Of a stretch of 64,000 nt of DNA, positions 7,997 to 18,013 are shown one piece after another. The stretch spans positions 249,086 to 313,085 of the forward strand of contig NZ_LMFO01000012.1 in NCBI RefSeq assembly GCF_001426865.1, in the 5' to 3' direction. Within the stretch, counting starts at the first letter, position 1. Each line of letters opens with the position of its first letter. Below the pieces are notes generated by a model. The model was not told the origin of the DNA. It saw nothing but the letters and a program-made list of their open reading frames with translations, and searched no databases. Source of the DNA: Paenibacillus sp. Root52 (GTDB taxonomy: Bacteria > Bacillota > Bacilli > Paenibacillales > Paenibacillaceae). A program made the position numbers and the translations under genes.

Positions 7997-8987
7997 TTTA
8001 CACAAGGAAGAACACAATAACGAGAACACATCAACTGAGGAACTGCACATGAATGTTGATGATGAGATCACGAACGATGAACGTATGGAATGGATCATTT
8101 CTCTTGAGCATAAGAAGGAACGAATCGACAAATATATTACTGAATCTATAGATAATGTATCGCGTTCTCAAGTACAGCTATGGATATCAGAGGGAAATGT
8201 TACTGTGAATGGCGCTGTGGTCAAAGCAAATACGAAATTAGCAGAAGGTGATCTTGTTGTACTGCAGATCCCTGAGCCGAAAGCAGTAGAGATCATTCCT
8301 GAAGATATTCCACTTGAAGTTGTATACGAGGATAGTGACGTTATCGTCATTAACAAACCTCGGGGGCTTGTTGTACATCCGGCACCTGGACATACATCGG
8401 GTACGCTCGTGAATGCGCTGATGCATCATTGCAAAGACTTGTCCGGAATTAACGGAGAACTGCGTCCAGGCATTGTGCATCGTATTGATAAGGATACATC
8501 GGGTCTACTCATGGCTGCCAAAAATGATCGGGCGCATGCCTCATTAGCTGCACAGCTTAAGGATCATAGCGTCAATAGACGGTATATCGCGCTTGTTCAT
8601 GGCCACTTAAGCCATGATCAGGGCACAATTGATGCACCCATTGGACGAGACACCAATGACCGTAAAATGTTTACGGTAACGGAGCGGAACAGTAAACATG
8701 CTGTTACTCATTTCAACGTGACGGAGCGGATCAACGACTATACCTTGTTGGAACTGAAGCTGGAGACAGGTCGAACCCATCAGATTCGTGTGCATCTGAA
8801 ATTTATCGGACATCCGCTTGTAGGGGATCCGGTATATGGACGAAACAAAGGCATCAAAATGCAAGGACAGGCTTTACATGCTGCGATCTTGGGTTTTGTT
8901 CATCCGACAACAGGAGAGTATCTGGAGTTCTCTGCTCCGATTCCGCAGGATATGGAAGATGTCCTCTCCTCACTACGTAGCCGCTGA
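7989..8987 (+). CDS. rluD: 23S rRNA pseudouridine synthase, RluD family
   Basis: 332 residues. An acidic N-terminal extension is followed by an S4 domain (ERIDKYITE...SRSQVQLWI) and the catalytic core with HRIDKDTSGLL, whose aspartate is the nucleophile, plus the later GRTHQIRVH motif. The family converts uridines in large-subunit rRNA to pseudouridine. ATG 7989 follows AAAGGAATG and overlaps the lspA stop, so the two genes are translationally coupled. The ~50-residue acidic N-terminus is longer than in most relatives. YlyB is the B. subtilis equivalent. Confidence 0.93.
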   Translation: MSNLHKEEHNNENTSTEELHMNVDDEITNDERMEWIISLEHKKERIDKYITESIDNVSRSQVQLWISEGNVTVNGAVVKANTKLAEGDLVVLQIPEPKAVEIIPEDIPLEVVYEDSDVIVINKPRGLVVHPAPGHTSGTLVNALMHHCKDLSGINGELRPGIVHRIDKDTSGLLMAAKNDRAHASLAAQLKDHSVNRRYIALVHGHLSHDQGTIDAPIGRDTNDRKMFTVTERNSKHAVTHFNVTERINDYTLLELKLETGRTHQIRVHLKFIGHPLVGDPVYGRNKGIKMQGQALHAAILGFVHPTTGEYLEFSAPIPQDMEDVLSSLRSR

Positions 8988-9095
8988 CATCTCGTGAAAG
9001 TACAAATGTTCAGATACTTTGTCCATGGCTAAGCCTCCGCAAATGCTTCATATTAAAGTGTAGAAATTTGCGTCAAACGAGGAGATGAACACGTA

Positions 9096-10349
9096 ATGAG
9101 TATCGATAAATATCAAGAAACGTACATTCAAACTAATTTTGCCGACCGCATTGGCGGCTCCAACTATGGTAAAGACACAAACATTTATAAATTCGAGAAA
9201 ATTAAACGCGCTAAAGCTTCAGCTAAAAAGGATTTCCCTGATGTAGAGCTGATTGATCTTGGTGTAGGTGAGCCTGATGAAATGGCAGATGCAGGTATCG
9301 TAGCTGCACTGGCGCAAGAAGCTTCCAAACCGGAGAACCGTGGTTATGCTGACAATGGTATTCCAGAATTCAAGGAAGCTGCTGCAGCTTACCTGAAGAA
9401 CGTATTTAACGTGGATGGCATTGATGCAGATACGGAAATCGTGCATTCCATCGGTTCGAAGCCTGCACTGGCTATGATGCCTTCTTGCTTCATTAACCCA
9501 GGCGATGTAACGATTATGACGGTGCCAGGATATCCAGTAATGGGTACGCACACGAAATATCTTGGTGGAGAAGTGTTCAACATTCAGTTGACGAAAGAAA
9601 ATAACTTCTTGCCTGATCTGACAGCGATTCCTGAAGACATCGCCAAACGTGCGAAATTGCTTTATCTGAATTACCCAAATAACCCAACGGGTGCAAGTGC
9701 AACGGTAGAATTCTTCACCGAGGTTGTGGAATGGGCGAAGAAATACAACGTAGTGGTTGTCCATGATGCTCCTTATGCAGCCCTTACGTATGATGGCAAA
9801 AAACCATTCAGCTTCTTGTCTGTACCTGGTGCAAAAGACGTTGGGGTTGAGCTACATTCCTTGTCTAAGTCCTACAACATGACAGGTTGGAGAATTGGTT
9901 TCGTAGCGGGTAATCCGCTTGTAGTCAAAGCATTCAGTGATATTAAAGACAACAACGATTCCGGTCAATTCATCGCGATCCAGAAAGCTGCTGCTTATGG
10001 ATTGAATCACCCGGAAATCACTGAAAAAATTGCAGAGAAATATTCCCGTCGTCATGACATGCTTGTTGCTGCATTGAACGAACTGGGCTTCCAGGCTGAA
10101 AAACCTAAAGGTTCATTCTTCCTTTATGTTGAAGCTCCGAAAGGTGTAGTTGGTGGACGTCGCTTTGAGTCTGGGGAAGATTTCTCCCAATTCTTGATCC
10201 GCGAAAAATTGATTTCTTCTGTACCTTGGGATGATGCAGGCAATTTTGTTCGTTTCTCCGTTACCTTTGTAGCGCAAGGAGAAGAGGAAGAGAAACGTGT
10301 TATTGCTGAAATTAAACGCCGTCTAAGCGATGTGCAGTTTGAATTCTAA
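9096..10349 (+). CDS. dapL: LL-diaminopimelate aminotransferase
   Basis: 417 residues, fold-type I PLP aminotransferase. It carries the N-terminal signature IGGSNYGKDTNIYKFEKIKR, YPNNPTGA, and the PLP-lysine motif SLSKSYNMTGWRIGF. DapL converts tetrahydrodipicolinate directly to LL-diaminopimelate for lysine and peptidoglycan, bypassing the succinyl or acetyl route. Length and motifs fit DapL, but specificity among related aminotransferases cannot be proved from sequence. GAGGAG precedes the ATG at 9096. A strong terminator follows, so it is monocistronic. Confidence 0.85.
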   Translation: MSIDKYQETYIQTNFADRIGGSNYGKDTNIYKFEKIKRAKASAKKDFPDVELIDLGVGEPDEMADAGIVAALAQEASKPENRGYADNGIPEFKEAAAAYLKNVFNVDGIDADTEIVHSIGSKPALAMMPSCFINPGDVTIMTVPGYPVMGTHTKYLGGEVFNIQLTKENNFLPDLTAIPEDIAKRAKLLYLNYPNNPTGASATVEFFTEVVEWAKKYNVVVVHDAPYAALTYDGKKPFSFLSVPGAKDVGVELHSLSKSYNMTGWRIGFVAGNPLVVKAFSDIKDNNDSGQFIAIQKAAAYGLNHPEITEKIAEKYSRRHDMLVAALNELGFQAEKPKGSFFLYVEAPKGVVGGRRFESGEDFSQFLIREKLISSVPWDDAGNFVRFSVTFVAQGEEEEKRVIAEIKRRLSDVQFEF

Positions 10350-10401
10350 TGAACACTTTTAGTTCAACACAAACTTTTGTTTGAATAAGATAGATCACAG
10401 A

Positions 10402-10428
10402 AGAGACCGATAACGGTCTCTTTTTTTT
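10402..10428 (+). terminator. Terminator after dapL
   Basis: Perfect 8-bp stem AGAGACCG-ATAA-CGGTCTCT followed by T7. Confidence 0.93.
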
Positions 10429-10449
10429 GGTTTTAAGGGTAAATTCCCC

Positions 10450-10478
10450 TTTACAAAAATATACAAGCAACATATGAT
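10450..10478 (+). promoter_or_regulatory. Promoter for the prenyltransferase operon
   Basis: TTTACA 10450-10455, 17-bp spacer, TATGAT 10473-10478; located right after the dapL terminator and 57 bp before the first gene. Confidence 0.65.
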
Positions 10479-10534
10479 AAAGTCTTTACGTTGTTTTTAT
10501 AGACAGAAGTTGTTATTGAAGGGAGTTATGGAAA

Positions 10535-11449
10535 TTGTTATCTTCACGTACGAACTCAGTGTCCTCTAGTTCTGTAGGAACTGGCAACACGCTATCAGGA
10601 TTAATACGATTATTAAGGCCTAAACAATGGACCAAAAATGGATTATTATTTGCAGCATTACTGTTTTCTTTTGAAGAAATTCGCACCGAAACGGTTCTAA
10701 CGACGATACTTGGTTTTATTTTATTTAGTCTGGTTGCAGGCTGCGTGTATATTCTGAATGATTATGTGGACAGAGAAAGGGATCAGCAACATCCGGTGAA
10801 GAAATTTCGCCCTCTTGCCTCAGGACAGGTGAACCCGACGCATGCCCTTCTATTTGGTGCCTTGCTGTTGATTGGATCTGTAGGAACAGCATTTGTGGTC
10901 AACCCGATATTCGGCGTATTGTGTATCGTGTACTTTATATTGAATGTATCTTATTCATTTGTGCTGAAACACCTTGTGATATTGGATATGATGACCATTG
11001 CTGCTGGCTTTGTGTTACGGGCAATTGCAGGTGGAGTGTTAATTCATGTTCCTTTTACACCATGGTTTCTAATCTGTACGCTGTTACTTTCGCTTTTTCT
11101 GGCCATTGGGAAACGGAGAAACGAACTTACTTTGCTTGAAGGCAATACAGGCTCCCATCGCAAGGTTCTTGATAACTATTCGATTACCTTGTTGGATCAG
11201 TTTAATACTATTGTTACAACAGCAACCATTATCAGTTACTCGTTATTTACATTTACGTCGGATCGAACAATACACCTCATGTGGACGATTCCTTTAGTTA
11301 TTTATGGTATGTTCCGTTACCTGTATTTGATTCATATGAAGAATCAGGGTGGTTCACCAGATCGGGTATTATTTGAGGACAAGCCTATACTCATTACCGT
11401 GATACTGTATGTGATTAGCGTAATCTGCATTTTTGCTATTTTCGAATAA
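10535..11449 (+). CDS. UbiA-family prenyltransferase, decaprenyl-phosphate phosphoribosyltransferase-like
   Basis: 304 residues and about eight membrane helices. The first Asp-rich motif, NDYVDRERDQQHPVKK followed by FRPLASG, is the form seen in 5-phosphoribosyl-1-pyrophosphate:polyprenyl-phosphate transferases; a second Asp motif (LDMMTIAAGFVLRA) comes later. Such enzymes make polyprenyl-phosphoryl-5-phosphoribose, the first step to lipid-linked pentoses. TTG 10535 is used, with GGGAG upstream; the ATG at 10528 is out of frame. It is the first gene of a five-gene unit with a HAD phosphatase and two SMR-like proteins. Quinone or heme-type UbiA function is less likely from the motif and neighbours. 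Confidence 0.8.
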   Translation: MLSSRTNSVSSSSVGTGNTLSGLIRLLRPKQWTKNGLLFAALLFSFEEIRTETVLTTILGFILFSLVAGCVYILNDYVDRERDQQHPVKKFRPLASGQVNPTHALLFGALLLIGSVGTAFVVNPIFGVLCIVYFILNVSYSFVLKHLVILDMMTIAAGFVLRAIAGGVLIHVPFTPWFLICTLLLSLFLAIGKRRNELTLLEGNTGSHRKVLDNYSITLLDQFNTIVTTATIISYSLFTFTSDRTIHLMWTIPLVIYGMFRYLYLIHMKNQGGSPDRVLFEDKPILITVILYVISVICIFAIFE

Positions 11450-11485
11450 GGCGTTTGTGATTTCTAGAGCGTAAGGGGGATCAAA

Positions 11486-12118
11486 GTGAGAAGTACAAAA
11501 ATTGCGATATTTGATATTGATAAAACGATTATACGTACCGATTCCATGTTTCAATTCGTGCATTATGGTGTTCGGCGTTACCCAGGACAATCGTGGAGAT
11601 TACCTGTGATTGCTCTACACACATTGATGTTTAAGGCAGGACTTATGAGTGTTGAACGAGTCAAACGCTCGTATTTTAAAGGGATTGAACGTATGACGGA
11701 AGAAGATCTAAGTCATTTTTTTGAATCCAGATTGCGGAAAGCCATCTTTGCTGAAGCCAGTGTGGAGATGCAACATCGCAAGGAGGCGGGGTATCATGTT
11801 TTGCTCGTTACAGCATCTCCACATGCGTACATGAAGTATTTTGAGAATTTCCCTTGGGTCGATCACGTAATTGGAACAGAACTAATACGCCATGATCAAG
11901 GATATACGTGTACCGTTGAAGGCTTGAATTGCAAAGGTGAGGAGAAGGTACGACGTATACAAGCATATCTCGATCAGAAGGGCATGGTTATTGACTACGA
12001 TCAGTCCTGCGCTTACTCAGATTCCTTGTCTGATATGCCGGTGATGCAGCTCGTGGCACAGCGGTATTTTATCAACAGACATGTGCCGGAGACGGAGGCG
12101 TTATCGTGGGGGAAATAA
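11486..12118 (+). CDS. HAD-superfamily IB phosphatase (SerB-like)
   Basis: 210 residues. The HAD motif I, FDIDKTIIRTDS, is at ~9-20 (nucleophile and acid/base aspartates), LLVTASP is motif II, the conserved lysine lies near CKGEEKV, and AYSDSLSDMPV is motif III/IV. These enzymes hydrolyse phosphomonoesters. Immediately downstream of a DPPR-synthase-like gene, the obvious candidate substrate is polyprenyl-phosphoryl-ribose-5-phosphate. UbiA and HAD domains are fused in some other bacteria, which supports the link. GTG 11486 follows AAGGGGGA. Function is inferred from context. Confidence 0.82.
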   Translation: MRSTKIAIFDIDKTIIRTDSMFQFVHYGVRRYPGQSWRLPVIALHTLMFKAGLMSVERVKRSYFKGIERMTEEDLSHFFESRLRKAIFAEASVEMQHRKEAGYHVLLVTASPHAYMKYFENFPWVDHVIGTELIRHDQGYTCTVEGLNCKGEEKVRRIQAYLDQKGMVIDYDQSCAYSDSLSDMPVMQLVAQRYFINRHVPETEALSWGK

Positions 12119-12435
12119 GAAGTCGCTATACGGGAAAGTTACTAATGCTTATCTCTGCTTTTCTTACAGCGACAGGTCAACTGTTCTGGAAATGGGGACT
12201 GACGGACTGGTTTTTCTTGGGTGCCGGCTTCCTATGTTACGGATTGGGTGCGATTTTGATGATCAAAGCCTTCGCGTTGGAAAAGTTGTCAGTTGCTTAT
12301 CCCTTGATGTGTGCCAGTTACATTTTTGCGCTGATCTATGGATATTTGCTACTCGGTGAGGATATTACAGTCCAAAAGCTGGCAGCCGTTGTATTGCTCG
12401 GAATTGGGGTGACATTGACTAGTGTTGATCGATAG
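12106..12435 (+). CDS. SMR/EmrE-like four-helix membrane protein, subunit 1
   Basis: 109 residues with four hydrophobic helices (motifs ATGQLFWKWGL, VAYPLMCASYIFALIYGYLLLGE) typical of the small multidrug resistance fold. Starts at GTG 12106, overlapping the HAD gene by 13 bp, and is itself overlapped by the next gene. Tandem SMR-like pairs such as ArnE/ArnF flip lipid-linked aminosugars, so a flippase role for a polyprenyl-phosphate sugar is a reasonable inference. A drug-efflux role cannot be excluded. Confidence 0.8.
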   Translation: MGEIRSRYTGKLLMLISAFLTATGQLFWKWGLTDWFFLGAGFLCYGLGAILMIKAFALEKLSVAYPLMCASYIFALIYGYLLLGEDITVQKLAAVVLLGIGVTLTSVDR

Positions 12436-12742
12436 CTGGATGATTGTTGTACTCATTGTGATGACGTTATGCGGGGCGATGGGGGGAGCAGGTTTGAAAG
12501 CCTATGCAACCAGTCGCAGACGAATACATGTATTGATTGGGCTCGGCTTCTATGGTACAGGAGCACTGCTGAATATTTTATTATTGAAGTTTCTGCCACT
12601 GACGGTGGTATTACCTGCCAATGCACTCACCTATGTGTGGACGCTGTTCATCGCTCGATTTGCATTTAAGGAAAATGTCGGCAGACTGCGCTGGCTAGGC
12701 GTCATTTGCATCATGGGCGGGTTATGTTTTCTCGTACTGTAG
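12422..12742 (+). CDS. SMR/EmrE-like four-helix membrane protein, subunit 2
   Basis: 106 residues, four hydrophobic helices, with the LPLTVVLPANALTYVWTLFIARFAFKE segment that corresponds to the C-terminal half of SMR proteins. Starts at GTG 12422, overlapping its partner by 14 bp. The two share topology but little sequence, as in heterodimeric SMR pairs. With the preceding gene it probably forms one transporter or flippase. Confidence 0.8.
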   Translation: MLIDSWMIVVLIVMTLCGAMGGAGLKAYATSRRRIHVLIGLGFYGTGALLNILLLKFLPLTVVLPANALTYVWTLFIARFAFKENVGRLRWLGVICIMGGLCFLVL

Positions 12743-12821
12743 TCCGGGCGAGGCTACTCTACCTACAGCTTGGTCTTAAGTTCATAACATGTTTGTAATC
12801 AAAGAAATTGGATGTGAGTGC

Positions 12822-14123
12822 ATGAAATTTTCAGAATACATATTTTACAATCGCAAAACAAATTGGGCAGCACTTTACTTGTTCGTTGGTTTTGCCCTTT
12901 TTTACGGTGTCATGAATCTGGCGTACGTAAGTTATATTTCGGAAAATGCAGATCGCTTGGCAGTCTACTCGCCATTTAGTACACATCTTTTTCCGCTTAA
13001 TTTATTCAATTTCGATCCATCGATGTATTACGGAACCAATAGCTCATCCATTATTCATCCGCTAATTTCGTTTATGGCTCTTGCTCTGGGCGCTGGAGCG
13101 CAGTTGTTAGGTGGCAATGGATTCTTTCTCGTCCTGCAATCCTTTATAAACGCTGCTTCTGTTGTATTGGTATTTGTTTTTCTAAGTAAGAAGGACAGAA
13201 CGATCACGATACCGTTACTTTTTGCGCTTTTATTTGGCTTTAGTTCGTATTTGATGTTCACGGCTTTGATTCCTGATTCCTACCCATATGTGCAATTTGT
13301 GATCTTGTTATCTGTGATATATCTGCAATATTCTCGCGAACAGAATGAAGTTCGTGTTGTACCTCATGCTGTTCTGGCCACTGTGAATTTTGGGTTAACA
13401 TCAACCAATATTGTTCCATTTGCTGCTGCTTTATTTGGCAATATGCGGACGTGGAGAAGTAAGGCTGGATGGACAAAATTTATCGGCATTATGTTATTGG
13501 CAGGTGCCTTGATTGTAATATTTACCGTTATTCAATATGTATCCCTCGGTGGACGAAGCTGGGTAACCAATTGGCTGCTGGGTATTCAAAACGGAGGAAC
13601 GAGTTATGCAACACCTTTTCAGTTCGCCGTTCACTGGAAAGCACTGAATTTATTAACCATTAATCCGATCTTAACGCCAAAAGTTATTTTGCTTGACCCG
13701 AGTATGGTTGCGTTTGTCACGGATCTCACACGATCCAATCCAATATATGTGCAAATTACAGGTGTGTTCATCTTGCTTCTTGCTCTTACCGGAGCAATCA
13801 AAGGTATTCGGGAACGTGAAGTCTGGACACTGCTTCCTTATGTTATATTTGCGTTTTTGCTTCATATTGTCGTTGGTTTTGGACTCGCTGTATTCCAATA
13901 TGACATGTATCTGTATGCTGGGCATTATTTGTTTGCTTTCTTCCTATTAGGTGGAGGATTTGTTACTGGTTTACGTCAGGGAACGGGGAAAAAAGTTCTG
14001 GTTGGTTTATTGATCGTAAGTATACTCATAACAGCAGGCAATAATATATATCGTCATGTGGAGACACTCACAACCATTAAACAGTCCTACGAGCAATTAG
14101 GGAAGAAGGTTGTTGTTGAGTAG
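12822..14123 (+). CDS. Polytopic membrane protein, GT-C glycosyltransferase-like
   Basis: 433 residues from ATG 12822, with roughly ten to twelve membrane helices and a long first extracytoplasmic loop (residues ~35-70) rich in aromatic and acidic residues, including FNFDPSMYYGTNSS. This topology is seen in GT-C enzymes that use polyprenyl-phosphate sugars as donors, but no family motif is certain. An in-frame ATG at 12789 would add 11 residues but has no ribosome site. It is the last gene of the prenyltransferase operon and could transfer the sugar outside the membrane. Family assignment is weak. Confidence 0.6.
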   Translation: MKFSEYIFYNRKTNWAALYLFVGFALFYGVMNLAYVSYISENADRLAVYSPFSTHLFPLNLFNFDPSMYYGTNSSSIIHPLISFMALALGAGAQLLGGNGFFLVLQSFINAASVVLVFVFLSKKDRTITIPLLFALLFGFSSYLMFTALIPDSYPYVQFVILLSVIYLQYSREQNEVRVVPHAVLATVNFGLTSTNIVPFAAALFGNMRTWRSKAGWTKFIGIMLLAGALIVIFTVIQYVSLGGRSWVTNWLLGIQNGGTSYATPFQFAVHWKALNLLTINPILTPKVILLDPSMVAFVTDLTRSNPIYVQITGVFILLLALTGAIKGIREREVWTLLPYVIFAFLLHIVVGFGLAVFQYDMYLYAGHYLFAFFLLGGGFVTGLRQGTGKKVLVGLLIVSILITAGNNIYRHVETLTTIKQSYEQLGKKVVVE

Positions 14124-14240
14124 CAGAGTTGGAATTAATCCGTCGATTGTTCTACTCGTGATAACAAATAATGATGTGCCTATTCATGAAAAAATATCTT
14201 ATCGTACTGGTTCATTAAATACATTCACGAAACCTTTTAT

Positions 14241-14281
14241 AACCCTTTACCGCATTATTAATGTGGGAAAAGGGTTATTTT
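14241..14281 (+). terminator. Terminator-like hairpin after the prenyltransferase operon
   Basis: AACCCTTT (14241-14248) pairs with AAAGGGTT (14269-14276), with extra pairs inside, then ATTTTGG. Confidence 0.6.
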
Positions 14282-14438
14282 GGTGTACAGCCTTGAATAA
14301 TTACCTATGGATAAATATACAGATTTATTGTATAATTATGAATGACGAATGAAATGTAGTGTGCATGGATGTTTTTCAGCCCTAATGCTGATTCTAAGAG
14401 AATCACAGCAGAGGAATTTCGCCTGTTATGGTGAGGTG

Positions 14439-14467
14439 TTGACAGGGGGTTGTCTTTCTGTCATAAT
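14439..14467 (+). promoter_or_regulatory. pyr operon promoter
   Basis: Consensus -35 TTGACA (14439-14444), 17-bp spacer, CATAAT (14462-14467). It is followed by a ~225-nt attenuator leader. Confidence 0.85.
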
Positions 14468-14473
14468 TCATGA

Positions 14474-14698
14474 AGATAAAACGACCTGATGGATAACAGC
14501 ACCCTGTGAGGTACTGCCAGATGGACGTCATGAATAGCACCTTTAAATCAGTCCCGTGAGACTGGCAAGGTAACGTGAACGATACATCGTTTATTTGCTG
14601 CGGCAAATGAAATGATGCATCCCCGAGAGTAAACTTTCTTCAGCGTAGACTGAAGTTTGGAGACTCCTTGCCATTAAACACGGCAAGGAGTCTTTTTT
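14474..14698 (+). promoter_or_regulatory. PyrR-dependent attenuator leader
   Basis: The segment 14540-14570 has the PyrR binding-loop consensus: CAGTCC-CGTGAGACTGG inside a stem (CCTT..AAGG). It lies upstream of a terminator (14661-14698), with an intervening hairpin (14628-14660) suited to an antiterminator role. In the known mechanism PyrR with UMP binds the loop, releases the anti-antiterminator and allows termination. It precedes pyrR itself, so the operon is autoregulated. Confidence 0.9.
14661..14698 (+). terminator. pyr leader attenuator terminator
   Basis: 12-bp perfect stem AGACTCCTTGCC / GGCAAGGAGTCT followed by T6. Confidence 0.93.
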
Positions 14699-14722
14699 GT
14701 TCTCCTCGTCACGGGGCCATGA

Positions 14723-16227
<1,505 letters not shown>

Positions 16228-16350
16228 CAACGTTGGGCTCAAGGGCATAGGCTTACGGATGAGAGTTCTTATAGAGCAATAAGAGGGTAAACGATAAACC
16301 AAATCATCCGGCTTCTAGAAAGTCGGACAGAACCGAAGCGGAGGGCAATC

Positions 16351-17655
16351 ATGGTACAGGTTATTAAAAATGCAAATGTCTTGAATCAAAAAGGGGAACT
16401 TGAACGGAAAAGCATCATTATAGATGAAGGAAAGATTCAAGCTATCGCTGGAGTGGAAGACGAGGCCGTGCAACTTGCTGAAAAATCAGCTGAGAGTATA
16501 ACGGATGCTTCAGGCAAACTGGTTATCCCAGGGCTAATTGACATGCATGTGCATCTGCGCGAACCGGGATTCGAGCACAAAGAGACGATTGAAACAGGCG
16601 CGCGGTCAGCGGCACAAGGCGGTTTTACTACGATTGCATGTATGCCAAATACTAGACCTGTAACCGACAATCCGGATACCGTGAAGCTGGTACTGGATAA
16701 AGCGAAGGAAGCTGATCTGGTTAAAATACTGCCGTATGCGGCGATCACTAAAAATGAACTTGGCCGTGAGCTTACCGACTTTGCCGCACTGAAAGAAGCG
16801 GGTGCGATTGGATTCACGGATGACGGAGTAGGCGTACAAAATGCTCAAATGATGAAGGACGCGATGACTCTTGCAGCAAGTATGGATATGCCGGTTATTG
16901 CCCACTGTGAAGATGATTCATTAGTTGTGGGTCGCTATGTGACCGAAGGGGAATTCTCCAAACGTCACGGCATCAAAGGTATCCCGAATGAATCCGAAGC
17001 GATTCATGTTGGCCGGGACATCCTGCTAGCTGAAGCTACGGGAGTTCACTACCATGTATGCCATGTCAGCACAGAACAATCGGTTCGCTTGATCCGCTTG
17101 GCGAAGTCCATTGGTATCAAGGTAACTGCTGAGGTATGTCCGCACCATTTGCTCTTATCTGATGAAGATATTCCGGGCATGGATTCTAACTGGAAAATGA
17201 ACCCACCGTTACGCTCACCACGCGATGTGCAGGCTTGCATTGAAGGCTTGCAGGACGGAACGCTGGATATGATCGTAACGGATCATGCACCGCATAGCGA
17301 AGAAGAGAAAGCAAAAGGAATGGAACTTGCACCATTCGGAATCGTCGGTTTCGAAACAGCTTTCCCACTTCTCTACACGAAGTTTGTGGAGACAGGAATC
17401 TGGACACTCGACTTCCTGGTTAAACGGATGACTGCTGACCCGGCTCGAGTATTCCGACTGGATACAGGTAAGCTTGAAGAGGGCGCTCCAGCCGATATTA
17501 CGATGATTGATCTGAATCAAGAAAAAGCAGTTGATCCATCTACATTTGCCACTAAGGGAAGAAACACACCATTTACAGGATGGAAGCTAAAAGGCTGGCC
17601 TGTGCAAACGTGGGTAGATGGCAAAAGCGTGTGGAATAACACGGTACAACAGTAA
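16351..17655 (+). CDS. pyrC: Dihydroorotase
   Basis: 434 residues, class I amidohydrolase. The metal site DMHVHLREPGFEHKE is at ~64-78, a central lysine/histidine region follows, and VTDHAPHSEEEK carries the catalytic aspartate near ~310. It cyclises carbamoyl-aspartate to dihydroorotate. GGAGGG precedes ATG 16351. There is a 123-bp gap to pyrB and a 358-bp gap to carA, both larger than typical for this operon; the latter holds a long palindrome. Confidence 0.96.
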   Translation: MVQVIKNANVLNQKGELERKSIIIDEGKIQAIAGVEDEAVQLAEKSAESITDASGKLVIPGLIDMHVHLREPGFEHKETIETGARSAAQGGFTTIACMPNTRPVTDNPDTVKLVLDKAKEADLVKILPYAAITKNELGRELTDFAALKEAGAIGFTDDGVGVQNAQMMKDAMTLAASMDMPVIAHCEDDSLVVGRYVTEGEFSKRHGIKGIPNESEAIHVGRDILLAEATGVHYHVCHVSTEQSVRLIRLAKSIGIKVTAEVCPHHLLLSDEDIPGMDSNWKMNPPLRSPRDVQACIEGLQDGTLDMIVTDHAPHSEEEKAKGMELAPFGIVGFETAFPLLYTKFVETGIWTLDFLVKRMTADPARVFRLDTGKLEEGAPADITMIDLNQEKAVDPSTFATKGRNTPFTGWKLKGWPVQTWVDGKSVWNNTVQQ

Positions 17656-17775
17656 ATTGGTAAATTACTGAACTGATACAGATTAATTCTTATTCTACAA
17701 ATGTTAACGAGTAACATCTTTATAACTAACTAACTCGAGGCAGCTTATGCCGAGAGTCCAATATAAGAAACAAGC

Positions 17776-17987
17776 ACGTTGAATGCAGTCTTTTGAACTT
17801 GGACGCTGAAGTAACTGCGGAGCGGGCAGAAAGAACCCGAAGAAGCGAAGCGCTCGCCTTTATCACCGGATTACATCAATTGAAAAATTGATTAAAAAGT
17901 AATCAGGGGATAACAGCGATCGCAGGGCTTTCTGTCCGCGGAGCCGCTCAAACTTAAGCTAAGTTCAACCTAAATGACATTCAACGT
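17776..17987. repeat. 212-bp long imperfect palindrome between pyrC and carA
   Basis: ACGTTGAATG at 17776-17785 is inverted at 17978-17987. Between them the arms keep matching: GCGGGCAGAAAG against CTTTCTGTCCGC, GCGCTCGCCTTTATC against the complement of GATAACAGCGATCGC, and GGATTAC against GTAATC, closing on an AATTGAAAAATT loop near 17881. Each arm is about 100 bp and roughly 70-75% complementary. No ORF. As RNA it would form one very long hairpin ending 13 bp before the carA ribosome site. Confidence 0.85.
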
Positions 17988-18013
17988 TGATAAACACAGA
18001 GGAGTGAGATGGG

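Noticed and set aside
14331..14336. TATAAT upstream of the pyr leader as an additional promoter
   Set aside because: No acceptable -35 at 16-18 bp; the TTGACA-N17-CATAAT promoter at 14439 is far better.
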